The notes below the pieces were generated by a model. It was not told the DNA's origin. It did no database searches and saw only the letters and a list, made by a program, of their open reading frames with translations. This document shows positions 32,117 to 41,903 of a stretch of 42,056 nucleotides of DNA, piece after piece. Origin of the DNA: Candidatus Accumulibacter contiguus (GTDB taxonomy: Bacteria > Pseudomonadota > Gammaproteobacteria > Burkholderiales > Rhodocyclaceae); contig NZ_SPMX01000030.1 of NCBI RefSeq assembly GCF_012940005.1, positions 1 through 42,056 on the forward strand, given 5' to 3'. The position numbers and the translations under genes were made by a program. Numbering within the stretch: position 1 is the first letter of the stretch; each line of letters opens with the position of its first letter.

Positions 32117-32333
32117 GGCGCTCGCAGTCGGCGGGGACTCTGCCTGTTGCAATCGGTTCGCTCCTTTGGCAGGCACCTTTGGGGTATGTTAGACTGCTGC
32201 GCTCGCGGGCGGGGCCGTTGCGGCTTGCGGCAGCGCCGGCCGTCCTGATGCCTGCATCGATTGTCTGGCCAGCATTTGCGACATGCTGGCAGGATTGGCC
32301 GGAAAAGCCGGCTTTGCCGGTCGAAGACACGCA

Positions 32334-32358
32334 AGCCAGGCCGGGTCTCTGGCTTTTT
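32334..32358 (+). terminator. Terminator-like hairpin in thrS leader
   Basis: AGCCAG (32334-32339) and CTGGCT (32349-32354) form a 6-bp stem with a 9-base loop, followed directly by a run of T to 32358. It ends 22 bases before the thrS ATG, so it could attenuate the thrS cluster. The stem is short, so confidence is limited. A second stem (CCGGAAAAGCCGG region, about 32300-32320) lies just upstream. Confidence 0.4.
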
Positions 32359-32380
32359 CATTTCTTGCTGAGGTTATCAT

Positions 32381-34299
32381 ATGCCGGTTGTCACACTGCC
32401 TGACGGTTCACAAAGGGAGTTCGCAGAGTCTGTCACGGTTGCCGAGGTGGCGCAGAGCATCGGTGCCGGGCTGGCGCGCGCCGCCCTGGCGGGCAAGGTC
32501 GATGGTCGCCTGGTCGACACCTCATTCCAGATCACCACTGACGTGCAGCTTGGCATCATCACCGAGAAGGATCCCGAGGGCCTGGAGATCATCCGTCACT
32601 CGATGGCGCACCTGATGGCTTACGCGGTCAAGGAACTCTTTCCGGCGGCGCAAGTCACGATCGGTCCGGTCATCGAAGACGGTTTCTACTACGACTTCGC
32701 CTACGAGCGTCCGTTCACGCTTGACGACCTGGCGGCAATCGAGAAGCGCATGGCAGAACTCGCCAGGCGTGATCTGCCGGTGCAGCGCGAGGTCTGGCAG
32801 CGCGACGACGCCATCGCTTTCTTCCAGTCGATCGGCGAACACTACAAGGCGGAACTGATCAATGCCATTCCGCCCGGTCAGGAAGTCTCGCTCTATCGCG
32901 AGGGTGATTTTGTCGACCTCTGCCGCGGCCCGCACGTCCCTTCGACGGGCAGGTTGAAGGTGTTCAAGCTGATGAAACTGGCGGGCGCCTACTGGCGCGG
33001 TGACCATCGCAACGAGCAACTGCAGCGGATCTACGGGACGGCCTGGGCCAGGAAGGAAGATCAGGAGGCCTACCTGCACATGCTCGAGGAGGCCGAGAAA
33101 CGGGACCATCGCAGGCTCGGTCGGCAACTCGACCTGTTTCATCTTCAGGACGAAGCGCCGGGAATGGTGTTCTGGCATCCAAAGGGGTGGACGATCTGGC
33201 AGGAAGTCGAACAGTATATGCGTGGCGTCTATCGGGACAATGGCTACCAGGAAGTGAAGTGTCCGCAGATTCTCGACCGTACCCTTTGGGAAAAATCCGG
33301 GCACTGGGAGAACTTCAAGGACCACATGTTCTCCACCGAGTCGGAAAAGCGCGAGTACGCGATCAAGCCGATGAACTGTCCAGGACACATCCAGATTTTC
33401 AACACCGGGCTGCGCAGTTACCGCGACCTCCCCCTGCGTTATGGTGAATTTGGTTCCTGCCATCGCAACGAGCCCTCGGGTGCGCTGCACGGAATCATGC
33501 GCGTGCGCGGCTTCACCCAGGACGATGGCCATATTTTCTGCACCGAGGATCAGATACAGGACGAAGTCACTGTCTTCAATGATCTGGTGCGCAAAGTGTA
33601 TGCCGATTTCGGTTTTCACGAGGTGACGGTCAAGCTGGCATTGCGCCCGGAAAAGCGCGTCGGCTCGGATGCGGTATGGGACAAGGCTGAACTTGCCTTG
33701 CGCGCCGCACTCAAGGCCTCCGGTCTGGCGTGGGAGGAATTGCCGGGTGAGGGGGCTTTTTACGGTCCGAAGATCGAATTTCACATCAAGGACGCCATTG
33801 GGCGATCCTGGCAGTGCGGCACGATGCAGGTCGACTTCTCGATGCCGCAGCGTCTCGACGCCGAATTTGTCGGCGACGACAATTCACGCCACACGCCGGT
33901 GATGCTGCATCGCGCTATTCTGGGTTCGCTGGAGCGTTTTATCGGAATGCTCATCGAGAACTGCACGGGTGCGCTGCCTTTGTGGCTCTCACCGGTGCAG
34001 ATCGTGGTCCTGAATATCTCGGAAAAGCAGGCCGATTACGCTGCGCATGTTGCAAAAAACACTACGTCAGGCTGGTCTGCGTGTCGAGTGTGATTTGCGC
34101 AACGAAAAAAATTACCTATAAAATACGCGAACATAGCTTGAACAAGTTGCCCTATCAAATTGTCGTCGGCGACAAGGAAGTGGCAGCCAATCTGGTAGCC
34201 GTGCGAACACGCGGGGGTCGGGATCTCGGGCAAATGTCCATCGAGGCTCTGGCCAGACAACTTCTGGATGAAGTTGCGGCGCGAAGTGGCACGGCTTAA
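32381..34299 (+). CDS. thrS: Threonyl-tRNA synthetase, two apparent frameshifts near the 3' end
   Basis: ThrS charges tRNA-Thr. The 1919 bases encode 638 residues plus two extra bases. Residues 1-62 form the TGS domain, and the editing domain has HSMAH (73-77). The class II core shows [40 protein letters not shown] and [16 protein letters not shown]. The frame breaks after [21 protein letters not shown]6 at 34054-34059 and A7 at 34105-34111 each have one A too many. Correcting both restores [17 protein letters not shown] and the conserved anticodon-binding end ([20 protein letters not shown]). As written the protein ends early, at 34093, without the anticodon-binding domain. Because thrS is essential this is probably sequence error, or the tracts are repaired by slippage. 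Confidence 0.9.
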
Positions 34300-34325
34300 C
34301 TTTTGTCGAAACAAGGAGTGGACCC

Positions 34326-34847
34326 ATCGCACTGCAAAAGGCGCAACGCGTTAACGAAGAAATCAACGCACCGGAAGTTCGTCTCGTCGGGGTAGATGGC
34401 GAGCAGCTGGGAGTCATGAGTGTCAGGGCGGCATTGGCACTGGCCGAGGAAGCGGGAGTCGACCTGGTCGAGATTGCCCCGATGGCACAGCCGCCGGTTT
34501 GCCGCATCGTCGATTTCGGCAAGTTCAAGTACCAGGAACAGAAGCGTCAGCACGAGCAGAAGCTCAAGCAGAAGCAGGTACAGGTGAAGGAAGTCAAGTT
34601 TCGTCCCGGTACCGACGAGAACGACTACCAGATCAAGCTGCGCAACATGATTCGCTTCCTTGATGAAGAAGACAAGGTCAAGGTGACCTTGCGCTTTCGG
34701 GGCCGGGAAATGGCGCACCAGGATATTGGCATGCGTCAGATCGAACGGATCAAGACCGATCTGCAGGAACTGGCGTTGGTTGAGCAGATGCCGAAGATGG
34801 AAGGCCGCCAGATGGTCATGGTGCTCACCCCGAGCAAGAGAAAGTAG
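34326..34847 (+). CDS. infC: Translation initiation factor IF-3 with AUC start
   Basis: This 173-residue protein binds the 30S subunit and checks start-codon/initiator-tRNA pairing. Opening residues after the start are [20 protein letters not shown]; the core has [20 protein letters not shown], the Lys-rich linker [40 protein letters not shown] and a C-terminal [16 protein letters not shown]. No ATG or GTG lies near the conserved N-terminus. The only suitable start is ATC at 34326, ten bases after an AAGGAG SD. Rare AUU/AUC starts are the known basis of IF-3 autoregulation. The first in-frame ATG (34416) would remove 30 conserved residues. It lies 26 bases after thrS, in the usual thrS-infC-rpmI-rplT order. 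Confidence 0.93.
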   Translation: MALQKAQRVNEEINAPEVRLVGVDGEQLGVMSVRAALALAEEAGVDLVEIAPMAQPPVCRIVDFGKFKYQEQKRQHEQKLKQKQVQVKEVKFRPGTDENDYQIKLRNMIRFLDEEDKVKVTLRFRGREMAHQDIGMRQIERIKTDLQELALVEQMPKMEGRQMVMVLTPSKRK

Positions 34848-34955
34848 CCACCGATTCAACCGCTTGTAGAGAAACGGTGAAACACAAGTGCTGCCGGGTC
34901 GAAAGTGCTCCCGTCGGGGGACACCCGCCAGCATGTTTATAAACAGGAGCATTCA

Positions 34956-35154
34956 ATGCCCAAGATGAAGACCAAGAGTGGAGCGAAAAAAGCGCTTCAC
35001 GATCAGTTCCAGCGGCCGCATCAAGCGTTCGCATGCGTACAAGCGACACATTCTGACCAAGAAGGACACCAAGACCAAGCGCCAGTTACGCGGCGTGACC
35101 GAGGTGCATCACGCTGACAAGGCCATGGTTCGTGCCATGCTGCCTTACGCTTAG
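34956..35154 (+). CDS. rpmI: 50S ribosomal protein L35, one apparent frameshift
   Basis: L35 opens [12 protein letters not shown], then the frame shifts. Sense tract A6 at 34986-34991 has one A too many. With five, the protein continues [20 protein letters not shown] then [20 protein letters not shown] and ends MVRAMLPYA at 35154, a full 65-residue L35. The 199-base span is 66 codons plus one. As written it encodes a nonsense 53-residue chain. A good SD (AGGAG) precedes the ATG. A functional L35 is expected in most bacteria, so sequencing error or transcript-level correction is likely. Confidence 0.88.
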
Positions 35155-35165
35155 GGAGATCAAAG

Positions 35166-35527
35166 ATGCCTCGCGTCAAACGTGGTGTAACGGCGCACGC
35201 GCGCCACAAAAAAAATTCTCGACCTGGCCAAGGGGTACCGCGGTCGCCGCAAAAAACGTCTACCGTGTCGCCAAACAGGCGGTCATGAAGGCCGGGCAGT
35301 ATGCCTACCGCGACCGCCGGCAAAGGAAGCGTCAGTTCCGCAGCCTCTGGATTGCGCGCATCAACGCAGCAGCCAGGGAACTCGGCATGAAGTACAGCAC
35401 TTTCATGAATGGTCTCAAGAAGGCGCAGATCGAGGTCGACCGCAAGGTACTGGCTGATCTGGCCGTTTTCGACAAGCCGGCTTTTGCTGCTCTGGCCGTG
35501 CAGGCCAAGGCCCAACTCGCCCCCTAG
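35166..35527 (+). CDS. rplT: 50S ribosomal protein L20, two apparent frameshifts
   Basis: L20 binds 23S rRNA early in 50S assembly. It opens [17 protein letters not shown]8 at 35208-35215 and A6 at 35251-35256 each carry one surplus A. Correcting both gives [20 protein letters not shown] then [20 protein letters not shown] and a normal end KAQLAP. The span is 120 codons plus two bases, i.e. a 119-residue L20. The remaining downstream frame is intact and well conserved ([20 protein letters not shown]). It follows rpmI by 11 bases. L20 can repress its own operon in some bacteria; no operator is identified here. Confidence 0.9.
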
Positions 35528-35544
35528 GCGGTACGAGCGTCAAG

Positions 35545-35570
35545 AAAGGAGGCGCAAGCCTCCTTTTTTT
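35545..35570 (+). terminator. Intrinsic terminator or attenuator between rplT and pheS
   Basis: AAAGGAGGC-GCAA-GCCTCCTTT followed by T to 35570 is a strong 9-bp stem, tetraloop and T-run. It ends only nine bases before the pheS ATG, so if it terminates rplT transcription, pheS needs read-through. It is therefore a candidate attenuator for pheST. The stem also holds an SD-like AAAGGAGG. No Phe-rich leader peptide is visible. Confidence 0.82.
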
Positions 35571-35576
35571 CGGTGA

Positions 35577-36626
<1,050 letters not shown>

Positions 36627-36650
36627 CCTTCCTCCGGACATTGAGCCGTC

Positions 36651-39027
36651 ATGAAATTCTCTGAATCCTGGCTTCGCAGTTTCGTCGATCCCGCTTGCAC
36701 GGGTCATGAATTCTCGCACCTGCTGACCATGGCTGGCCTCGAAGTGGAGGAGGAAGAGACGGTCGCACCGTTCTTCGACCAGGTCGTCGTTGGCCATCTG
36801 CTCGCTGTCGACAAGCATCCCGACGCCGACCGCCTCAATGTTTGCCGGGTCGATGTCGGTACCGGCGAGGTGCTGCAAATCGTCTGCGGAGCGCCCAACG
36901 CGGCTGCTGGCATCAAGGTGCCGTGCGCACTGCCCGGTGCCGAATTGCCGGGTGGCTTCAGGATCAAGGTCGCCAAGGTGCGCGGCGTCGAGTCGTTTGG
37001 CATGCTCTGCTCGGCCAGGGAACTGGGTATTGCGGAAGACGCCTCTGGCTTGCTGGTGCTAGGCGACGATGCGCCGCCAGGCGAGGATATCCGCCGCCAT
37101 CTTGATCTCGATGATCGTCTGCTGACCCTCAAGCTGACGCCGAACCGGGCAGACTGCCTGTCTCTCGAAGGGCTTGCTCGCGAGGTCGCGGCGCTGACCG
37201 GTACTCCGGCCCGCTTTATCGAAGTCACGGCAGTTGCAGCCACCATCGAGAGCACGCGCGCGCTCTTGCTGGACGCCCCCGAAGCTTGCCCGCGCTACTG
37301 CGGCCGGGTGATCGCCGGGGTCGATGCCAGAGCCGCGACGCCGGACTGGATGCGCCGTCGTCTCGAGCGCAGCGGTATCCGCCCGATTTCGGCACTGGTC
37401 GATATCACCAACTACGTGATGCTCGAAGTGGGACAGCCGCTGCATGCTTTTGACAATACCCGTCTGAGCGGGACCATTCACGCCAGGATGGCGCGCCCGG
37501 CAGAAACGATCCTGCTGCTCAACGAGCAGAAGCTGCAACTGCAGGCCGACGTCTTGTTGATTGCTGACGATCAACGTCCGCTGGCGATGGGGGGCATCAT
37601 GGGCGGCGAGGAAAGCGGCATTACTCTGGCGACTACCGAGGTGTTCCTCGAAGCCGCCTTCTTTGCGCCAGCCGCGATCGCCGGCCGTGCCCGTCGCTAC
37701 GGCTTCGTTTCGGACGCCTCACATCGTTTCGAACGTGGTGTCGATTTTGGCGGTACACGGCGTGCGTTGGAGCGCGCAAGCCAGTTGGTCATTGATATCT
37801 GCGGCGGCCAGGCCGGGCCAGTCAGTGAGGCACTGGCTACCTTGCCCGTGCGCCAGCCGGTTCGCCTGCGCCCGGCGCGGGTTGCCAAGGTGCTTGGGGT
37901 GCCGTTTACGAGCGAGCGCATAGCCGAGCTGTTTGCTCGTCTCGACCTGTCGTTTGCCCGCGACGGTGACGATTTCATCGTCACGCCGCCGAGCCATCGT
38001 TTCGATATCGAGATCGAGGAAGACCTGATCGAGGAGATCGCCCGCCTGCATGGCTACGAGAACATTCCGTCGCCGGCTCCGCAGGGTTTGCTGTCGATGT
38101 TGCCGCAGACCGAGCAGGCGCGGCCTCTGGCGCGTGTTCGACAGATGCTGGCTGACTGCGGCTATCAGGAAGTGGTCAACTTCGCCTTCGTCGAAGAAGC
38201 CTGGGAAGCCGATTTTGCCGGCAACGATCAGCTCATTCGACTGGCCAATCCGATCGCCAGCCAGTTGAGCGTCATGCGTTCGTCCTTGCTCGGGGGGCTG
38301 CTGGCCAATCTGGCAAGCAACCTCAAGCGCAGGCAGAGCCGTGTTCGCCTGTTCGAGACCGGACGCTGTTTCTTCCGCGATCCGCAGGGTGGTCCGGTCG
38401 CCGGTTTTCGTCAGCCCTGGAAGCTGACCGCACTGGCTTACGGCACTGCCTTTCCGGAGCAGTGGGGCTGTGCAGCGCGCAACGTCGATTTCTTTGACGT
38501 CAAGGCTGACCTGGAACTGCTGCTCGCGCCGATCGACGTCCGCTTCGACAAAGCGCTGCATCCCGCGCTGCATCCTGGCCGGAGTGCGCGGGTGATGGTC
38601 GTTGGCAAGGCCGTGGGTTTTATCGGGGAATTGCATCCACAGTGGCAGCAGAAATATGAGTTGCCGCTGCCGCCGGTGTTTTTCGAAATTGATCTCGATG
38701 CCGTGACGATGGCCCGGGTTCCGCAATACGCCGAGGTTTCCCGTCAGCCGCCGGTCATACGGGATATGGCGGTAGTCGTTGATCTGGCACTGGAACTTCA
38801 GCAACTGATCGCTGGATTGGCTGCCAATCGGCCAGCCATCGTGCGGGAAATCCGTCTGTTCGATGTCTATGTCGGGCGCGGGGTTGAGGTCGGCAAGAAA
38901 AGCCTTGCCTTCCGCATAATGATGCAAGATACTCAAAAAAACGTTGCTCGAAGCCGAAGTCGAGGCCGCCATGCAGCAACTGGTGACCTATCTGCAAGCG
39001 GCATTTGCAGCGCAGCTGCGCGTCTGA
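36651..39027 (+). CDS. pheT: Phenylalanyl-tRNA synthetase beta subunit, apparent 3' frameshift
   Basis: The 2377 bases equal 792 codons plus one. The protein starts MKFSESWLRSFVDPACTGHE. The EMAP-like tRNA-binding domain (about 39-150) has VVGHLLAVDKHPDADRLNVC and LQIVCGAPNAAAGIKVPCAL. B3/4 and B5 domains follow (SALVDITNYVMLEVGQPLHA, EEDLIEEIARLHGYENIPS), then a catalytic-like core and the C-terminal FDX-ACB anticodon domain. At codon 762 the sense tract A7 (38935-38941) is one A too long. With A6 the end reads TLLEAEVEAAMQQLVTYLQA then AFAAQLRV, stopping at 39027. As written the frame runs on to 39104 with a foreign tail that overlaps ihfA. Essential gene, so artefact or correction is expected. 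Confidence 0.92.
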
Positions 39028-39039
39028 GAAGGGAAAGGA

Positions 39040-39342
39040 ATGACGCTTACCAAGGCAGAACTCGCCGACCTGTTGTTCGAGAAGGTCGGCCTCAACAAGC
39101 GTGAGGCCAAGGACATGGTCGAGGCTTTTTTCGAAGAAATCCGGAATGCCCTGGAGCGTGGTGATGGGGTAAAGCTTTCGGGATTCGGAAACTTTCAGTT
39201 ACGCGACAAGCCGCAGCGACCAGGCCGCAATCCCAAGACCGGTGAAGAAATTCCGATCACCGCACGACGAGTGGTTACTTTTCATGCCAGTCAGAAACTG
39301 AAGGCCGAGGTGGAGCACGCTTATGATGGAAGTCAGTCATAA
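39040..39342 (+). CDS. ihfA: Integration host factor alpha subunit
   Basis: This 100-residue DNA-bending protein opens [20 protein letters not shown]. The DNA-arm motif [14 protein letters not shown] is at about 61-74, after the conserved [14 protein letters not shown]. It pairs with IhfB and bends DNA in recombination, replication and transcription. Position after pheT and before a MerR gene is the standard proteobacterial arrangement and marks it as IhfA rather than HU. The T6 tract within EAFFEEI is correct. The stop lies inside the next gene (20-base overlap), so the pair is translationally coupled. Confidence 0.96.
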   Translation: MTLTKAELADLLFEKVGLNKREAKDMVEAFFEEIRNALERGDGVKLSGFGNFQLRDKPQRPGRNPKTGEEIPITARRVVTFHASQKLKAEVEHAYDGSQS

Positions 39343-39697
39343 AGAACCAGGGCAAGAGCCTTTGCCGGCTATTCCAGCCAAGCGATACTTCACGATTGGC
39401 GAGGTCAGCGAGCTGTGCGGCGTCAAACCGCACGTCCTGCGTTACTGGGAACAGGAATTCTCGCAGCTCAAGCCAGTGAAGCGCCGAGGCAACCGCCGTT
39501 ATTACCAGCATCATGAAGTTCTGCTGGTGCGTCGGATTCGGGAGCTTCTTTACAGCCAGGGCTTCACGATCAGCGGCGCGCGCAACCGGCTCGACGATGC
39601 CGGGACAGAGTCAGGTGCCAGTTCATCTCTCCTGGCACCTGAAGTGCTGCGCGCCGAGCTGTTGAGCATCGCAGAATTGCTGCGTCCATGCGAGTAG
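39323..39697 (+). CDS. MerR-family transcriptional regulator
   Basis: This 124-residue protein has a winged helix-turn-helix: [20 protein letters not shown] then [20 protein letters not shown] (about 22-61). Helices with [20 protein letters not shown] follow. The WEQEF and NRRYY strings identify the MerR subgroup routinely encoded after ihfA in proteobacteria. The short C-terminal part (about 35 residues) lacks metal-binding Cys, so it is not a classic mercury sensor. Ligand and targets are unknown. It overlaps ihfA by 20 bases; an ATG three bases later is an equal alternative start. tRNA-Pro follows 31 bases after the stop. Confidence 0.92.
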   Translation: MMEVSHKEPGQEPLPAIPAKRYFTIGEVSELCGVKPHVLRYWEQEFSQLKPVKRRGNRRYYQHHEVLLVRRIRELLYSQGFTISGARNRLDDAGTESGASSSLLAPEVLRAELLSIAELLRPCE

Positions 39698-39728
39698 TGA
39701 AGCATTTTCGGTTATAATCAAAACTTGT

Positions 39729-39805
39729 CGGGGCGTGGCGCAGCCTGGTAGCGCACTTGCATGGGGTGCAAGGGGTCCCGAGTTCGAATCCCGGCGCCCC
39801 GACCA
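39729..39805 (+). tRNA. tRNA-Pro (anticodon GGG)
   Basis: A 77-base cloverleaf with acceptor CGGGGCG pairing CGCCCCG, encoded CCA at 39803-39805, D-arm GGCGCAGCCTGGTAGCGC, and anticodon stem CTTGC/GCAAG with loop ATGGGGT (anticodon GGG, reads CCC and CCU). The T-arm is GGGTCCCGAGTTCGAATCCC. Phage/ICE-type genes start immediately beyond its 3' end, so it may be an integration target. Confidence 0.97.
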
Positions 39806-39830
39806 ATCGAATCAAGAGCTTAGAGTAAGA

Positions 39831-39862
39831 AAGAAACCGGCCAAGTGCCGGTTTCTTGTTTT
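39831..39862. terminator. Intrinsic terminator after tRNA-Pro
   Basis: AAGAAACCGG-CCAAGTG-CCGGTTTCTT is a perfect 10-bp stem, followed by GTTTT on the plus strand. It lies 25 bases beyond the tRNA and can end its transcript. The leftward T-run is weaker (ACTCTAAG). Confidence 0.75.
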
Positions 39863-39906
39863 GCGGTACGGTTGGCGGTACGGTTTGCCAACTGCTACCG
39901 TACCGC
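39863..39906. repeat. Triple GCGGTACGGT repeat beside the tRNA
   Basis: The ten-base word GCGGTACGGT occurs at 39863-39872 and 39875-39884, and inverted (ACCGTACCGC) at 39897-39906. Two close direct copies plus one inverted copy, right after a tRNA and before phage-type genes, look like protein-binding sites such as integrase or excisionase arms at an attachment site. No integrase gene is in view. Confidence 0.55.
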
Positions 39907-39914
39907 TTCCCGAT

Positions 39915-40784
39915 TTACCGGCCGATTGATACGCGTGTCTCGAACCGTCCTTTCTGCCGATAGGCCTCAAGATTGACGCCCTGTAGCTCGGACACCCGCT
40001 TGTAATCGACGTTGCCCTGCTTCCAGAAGCGAGTCACGGAGACACCGAAACCGGCCTCGCTCGGATGGGTGCTCAGTTCGAGCAAACGATCCTTCGCTGA
40101 CTCAAGTCGTGCAACCAGTGCATCGGCGTCACGCTTCAAGCTCACGTACGCCTCTGCCGCCAGCCGCCAGTCTTCGTCCTTGCGGATCACCTTGTCCCGC
40201 TCGGTCAGTTCCGGTGGCGTGTCCGATTCCAGGCAGCGCATGAAGCCGTCCCAGCCCTGTTGTATCAGCTTCCAGCGAGCGGGGTCCGGCGCCACTTCGA
40301 ACAGGAGGCCCTCCTGCTGCTCACCGTCAAAGACGTACAGATGCGCCATTGTCGCCTTCGATACCATCAACTGGTGTTCGATCTGCCAGTCGTAGTGTGC
40401 GGGAATCTGGCCATCGGCAACGGCCTTCCAGAGGGTTGAAGCGCATCCTTTCACCGGGCACTTGATCTCCAGAATCAGATCGCCGTCGAAGGTCAGCCCG
40501 TCGAGACTCGCTGAGTACAAACCGTCAGCCAATACCAGCGGCTGCATGACATGGCCGGTGAGAGCCTCGTAGGCAGCGCGGGCCTGTGGCTCCAGCGCCG
40601 TACCGCGCGCCATGGCCGCATTGACCTCGGGCTGCCGGCGACCGGTGCGCAGTTCCCACAGTTGATAGGGCGTCTGCCACGGAGATGCCCCCATTACCAC
40701 CGCGGTTTCGGAGGCGTTGCGATACTTCGCCCGGTGCTCGTGCCATTCCGGGCTGCCCTGGACCAGTTTGACGATGGTGGTCAT
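39915..40784 (-). CDS. YqaJ-type viral recombinase (lambda-exonuclease-like)
   Basis: This 289-residue PD-(D/E)XK exonuclease resects double-strand ends for single-strand annealing. It opens with QGSPEWHEHRAKYRNASETA and WQTPYQLWELRTGR. The nuclease core has SASLDGLTFDGDLILEIKCP, with catalytic D in the SLDGL segment and EIK. A helix with HYDWQIEHQLMVSKATMAHL carries the Gln/His typical of YqaJ. The C-terminal third is helical and Lys/Glu-rich. Start set at ATG 40784, sharing one base with the stop of the annealing-protein gene (TGATG); a GTG at 40787 would add one residue. With that upstream gene it makes a phage-style two-component recombinase. Confidence 0.9.
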   Translation of the reverse strand: MTTIVKLVQGSPEWHEHRAKYRNASETAVVMGASPWQTPYQLWELRTGRRQPEVNAAMARGTALEPQARAAYEALTGHVMQPLVLADGLYSASLDGLTFDGDLILEIKCPVKGCASTLWKAVADGQIPAHYDWQIEHQLMVSKATMAHLYVFDGEQQEGLLFEVAPDPARWKLIQQGWDGFMRCLESDTPPELTERDKVIRKDEDWRLAAEAYVSLKRDADALVARLESAKDRLLELSTHPSEAGFGVSVTRFWKQGNVDYKRVSELQGVNLEAYRQKGRFETRVSIGR

Positions 40785-41500
40785 CACGCGGCCCTCCGCT
40801 TCTTCGTTTCAAGTGCCGCGATGACACGGGTCACCTCGCTCCTGGGAATGGTCTCCAGCGAGTCGAAGCCAAAGTACGCCAGCAACTGTGCGACCTGGGT
40901 GCCCGTCTCGGCGATCAGCCGCTCGATGAACTTCTTCTGGGCAGCGGTCAGGAAATGCTCGGATCCCGGCTGCGGGGTTTCACGATCCTCCTTGGTTGGC
41001 AGATTCGTGACCTTGGCCGCTGTAGCGGTGCGCCTGGGCTTGACCACAGGTACCGGAACCTCGGGGCTTCCCTCGCCGGTCTTGCTGGCGTTGCCTGCAT
41101 CCTCCAGGTCAGGCAGGTCCTCGCCAGCGTAGATCGAAAGCCCCAGCCCATGTAACGCGATGGCCTTGACCAGGCAGCGCTGGATCGAGGTATTGATGTC
41201 GAACGGCGTCGGCGCCAGGATCGGCCGGTTCTTGTTGTCCAGGACCGGATGAATCTGACTCAGTGTCACGCTTTGCACCGTCACCGCGACCTCGACGAAG
41301 AAGCCGAGATCGCTCGACAGGTACGGCAGCCCGTCGAAGCGGCGCACCTCCCAACTGGCGTCAGGATCGGCGAGCCGCAGTTGTGCCACGGCGAAGGGCC
41401 AGCTCAGGTACGAGAACAGGCCTTTCTTCTCGACGTGCTTCGACACATCGATCTGGAACAGGCGACGGAAGGGATTGGTTGAATGGGACGTGTTTTCCAT
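40784..41500 (-). CDS. DUF1071 single-strand annealing protein
   Basis: This 238-residue protein starts MENTSHSTNPFRRLFQIDVS. It shows the DUF1071 core: VEKKGLFSYLSWPFAVAQLR, a strand run with WEVRRFDGLPYLSSDLGFFV, VEVAVTVQSV, then ILAPTPFDINTSIQRCLVKA and IALHGLGLSIYAGEDLP. DUF1071 proteins are Sak/Rad52-like annealing proteins of phages and mobile elements. The C-terminal region (about 150-238) has a basic linker and a helical end (AQKKFIERLIAETGTQVAQL). Start set at 41500, with GGAG nine bases before; a longer frame to 41548 lacks an SD. It is translationally coupled to the YqaJ exonuclease gene. A 13-bp hairpin lies 31 bases upstream. Confidence 0.85.
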   Translation of the reverse strand: MENTSHSTNPFRRLFQIDVSKHVEKKGLFSYLSWPFAVAQLRLADPDASWEVRRFDGLPYLSSDLGFFVEVAVTVQSVTLSQIHPVLDNKNRPILAPTPFDINTSIQRCLVKAIALHGLGLSIYAGEDLPDLEDAGNASKTGEGSPEVPVPVVKPRRTATAAKVTNLPTKEDRETPQPGSEHFLTAAQKKFIERLIAETGTQVAQLLAYFGFDSLETIPRSEVTRVIAALETKKRRAA

Positions 41501-41530
41501 GATGAACTCCAAAAAGGAACGCGAGAAACG

Positions 41531-41568
41531 ACAACGCCCGACCGGCACAGGGCCAGGTCGGGCGTTGT
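41531..41568 (-). promoter_or_regulatory. 13-bp hairpin in recombinase leader
   Basis: ACAACGCCCGACC (41531-41543) and its exact complement GGTCGGGCGTTGT (41556-41568) enclose a 12-base loop, 31 bases upstream of the annealing-protein ATG. No good T-run follows on the minus strand (CGTTTCTCGCG), so it is more likely a leader regulatory hairpin or operator than a strong terminator for the ArdC-like gene. The rest of the gap (41569-41795) shows no gene I can support. Confidence 0.5.
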
Positions 41569-41795
41569 CAGGGAACCGCCGGAATGGCGGCGATCAGGGT
41601 TGCGACGTTGTCAGATTTATTGACCGCATCAATGTCGCCCAACAGTCTTGTGGTGATTGCGGGAAGCCATGCCGGTCACCGGCAGAGCCTGCCCAGCGCC
41701 CTGGGGTGCAGGGACAGATCGCGTATCGGTGAAGAGATTGCCCAATACGTCAGCAGCACCGACGGGAGATCAGCGCAGCCGGGAAATCCGGGAGG

Positions 41796-41891
41796 TTTCC
41801 ACAGGCTTTTTCGACGATCTATCCACAGAATTTGTGGATGAGCCGGCTCTCCACAGCCTGTCCTCAGCTTTGTCCACAGAATTGCCCACAG
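41796..41891. repeat. Cluster of CCACAG repeats resembling DnaA boxes
   Basis: Five same-direction copies of CCACAG occur in 96 bases: TTTCCACAG (41796-41804), TATCCACAG (41820-41828), TCTCCACAG (41848-41856), TTGTCCACAG (41870-41879) and ATTGCCCACAG (41881-41891). The second forms a palindrome with TGTGGAT (41821-41839). The best copies are one or two bases from the DnaA box TTATNCACA. The cluster lies directly downstream of the ArdC-like gene on its coding strand. It may be a replication or regulatory region of the mobile element. Confidence 0.5.
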
Positions 41892-41903
41892 CGTCTGTAC
41901 GCT

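Noticed and set aside
32161-32194. Promoter for the thrS cluster (TTGGCA ... TTAGAC or TATGTT)
   Set aside because: Spacing and hexamer quality do not agree: TATGTT is 13 bases from TTGGCA, and TTAGAC is a poor -10. Too weak to annotate.
34054-35256. Programmed -1 ribosomal frameshifting at A-tracts in thrS and rplT
   Set aside because: Each site has one surplus base and needs a +1 shift (or -2), whereas A-tract slippery sites give -1. Several sites in tandem would also make expression very inefficient.
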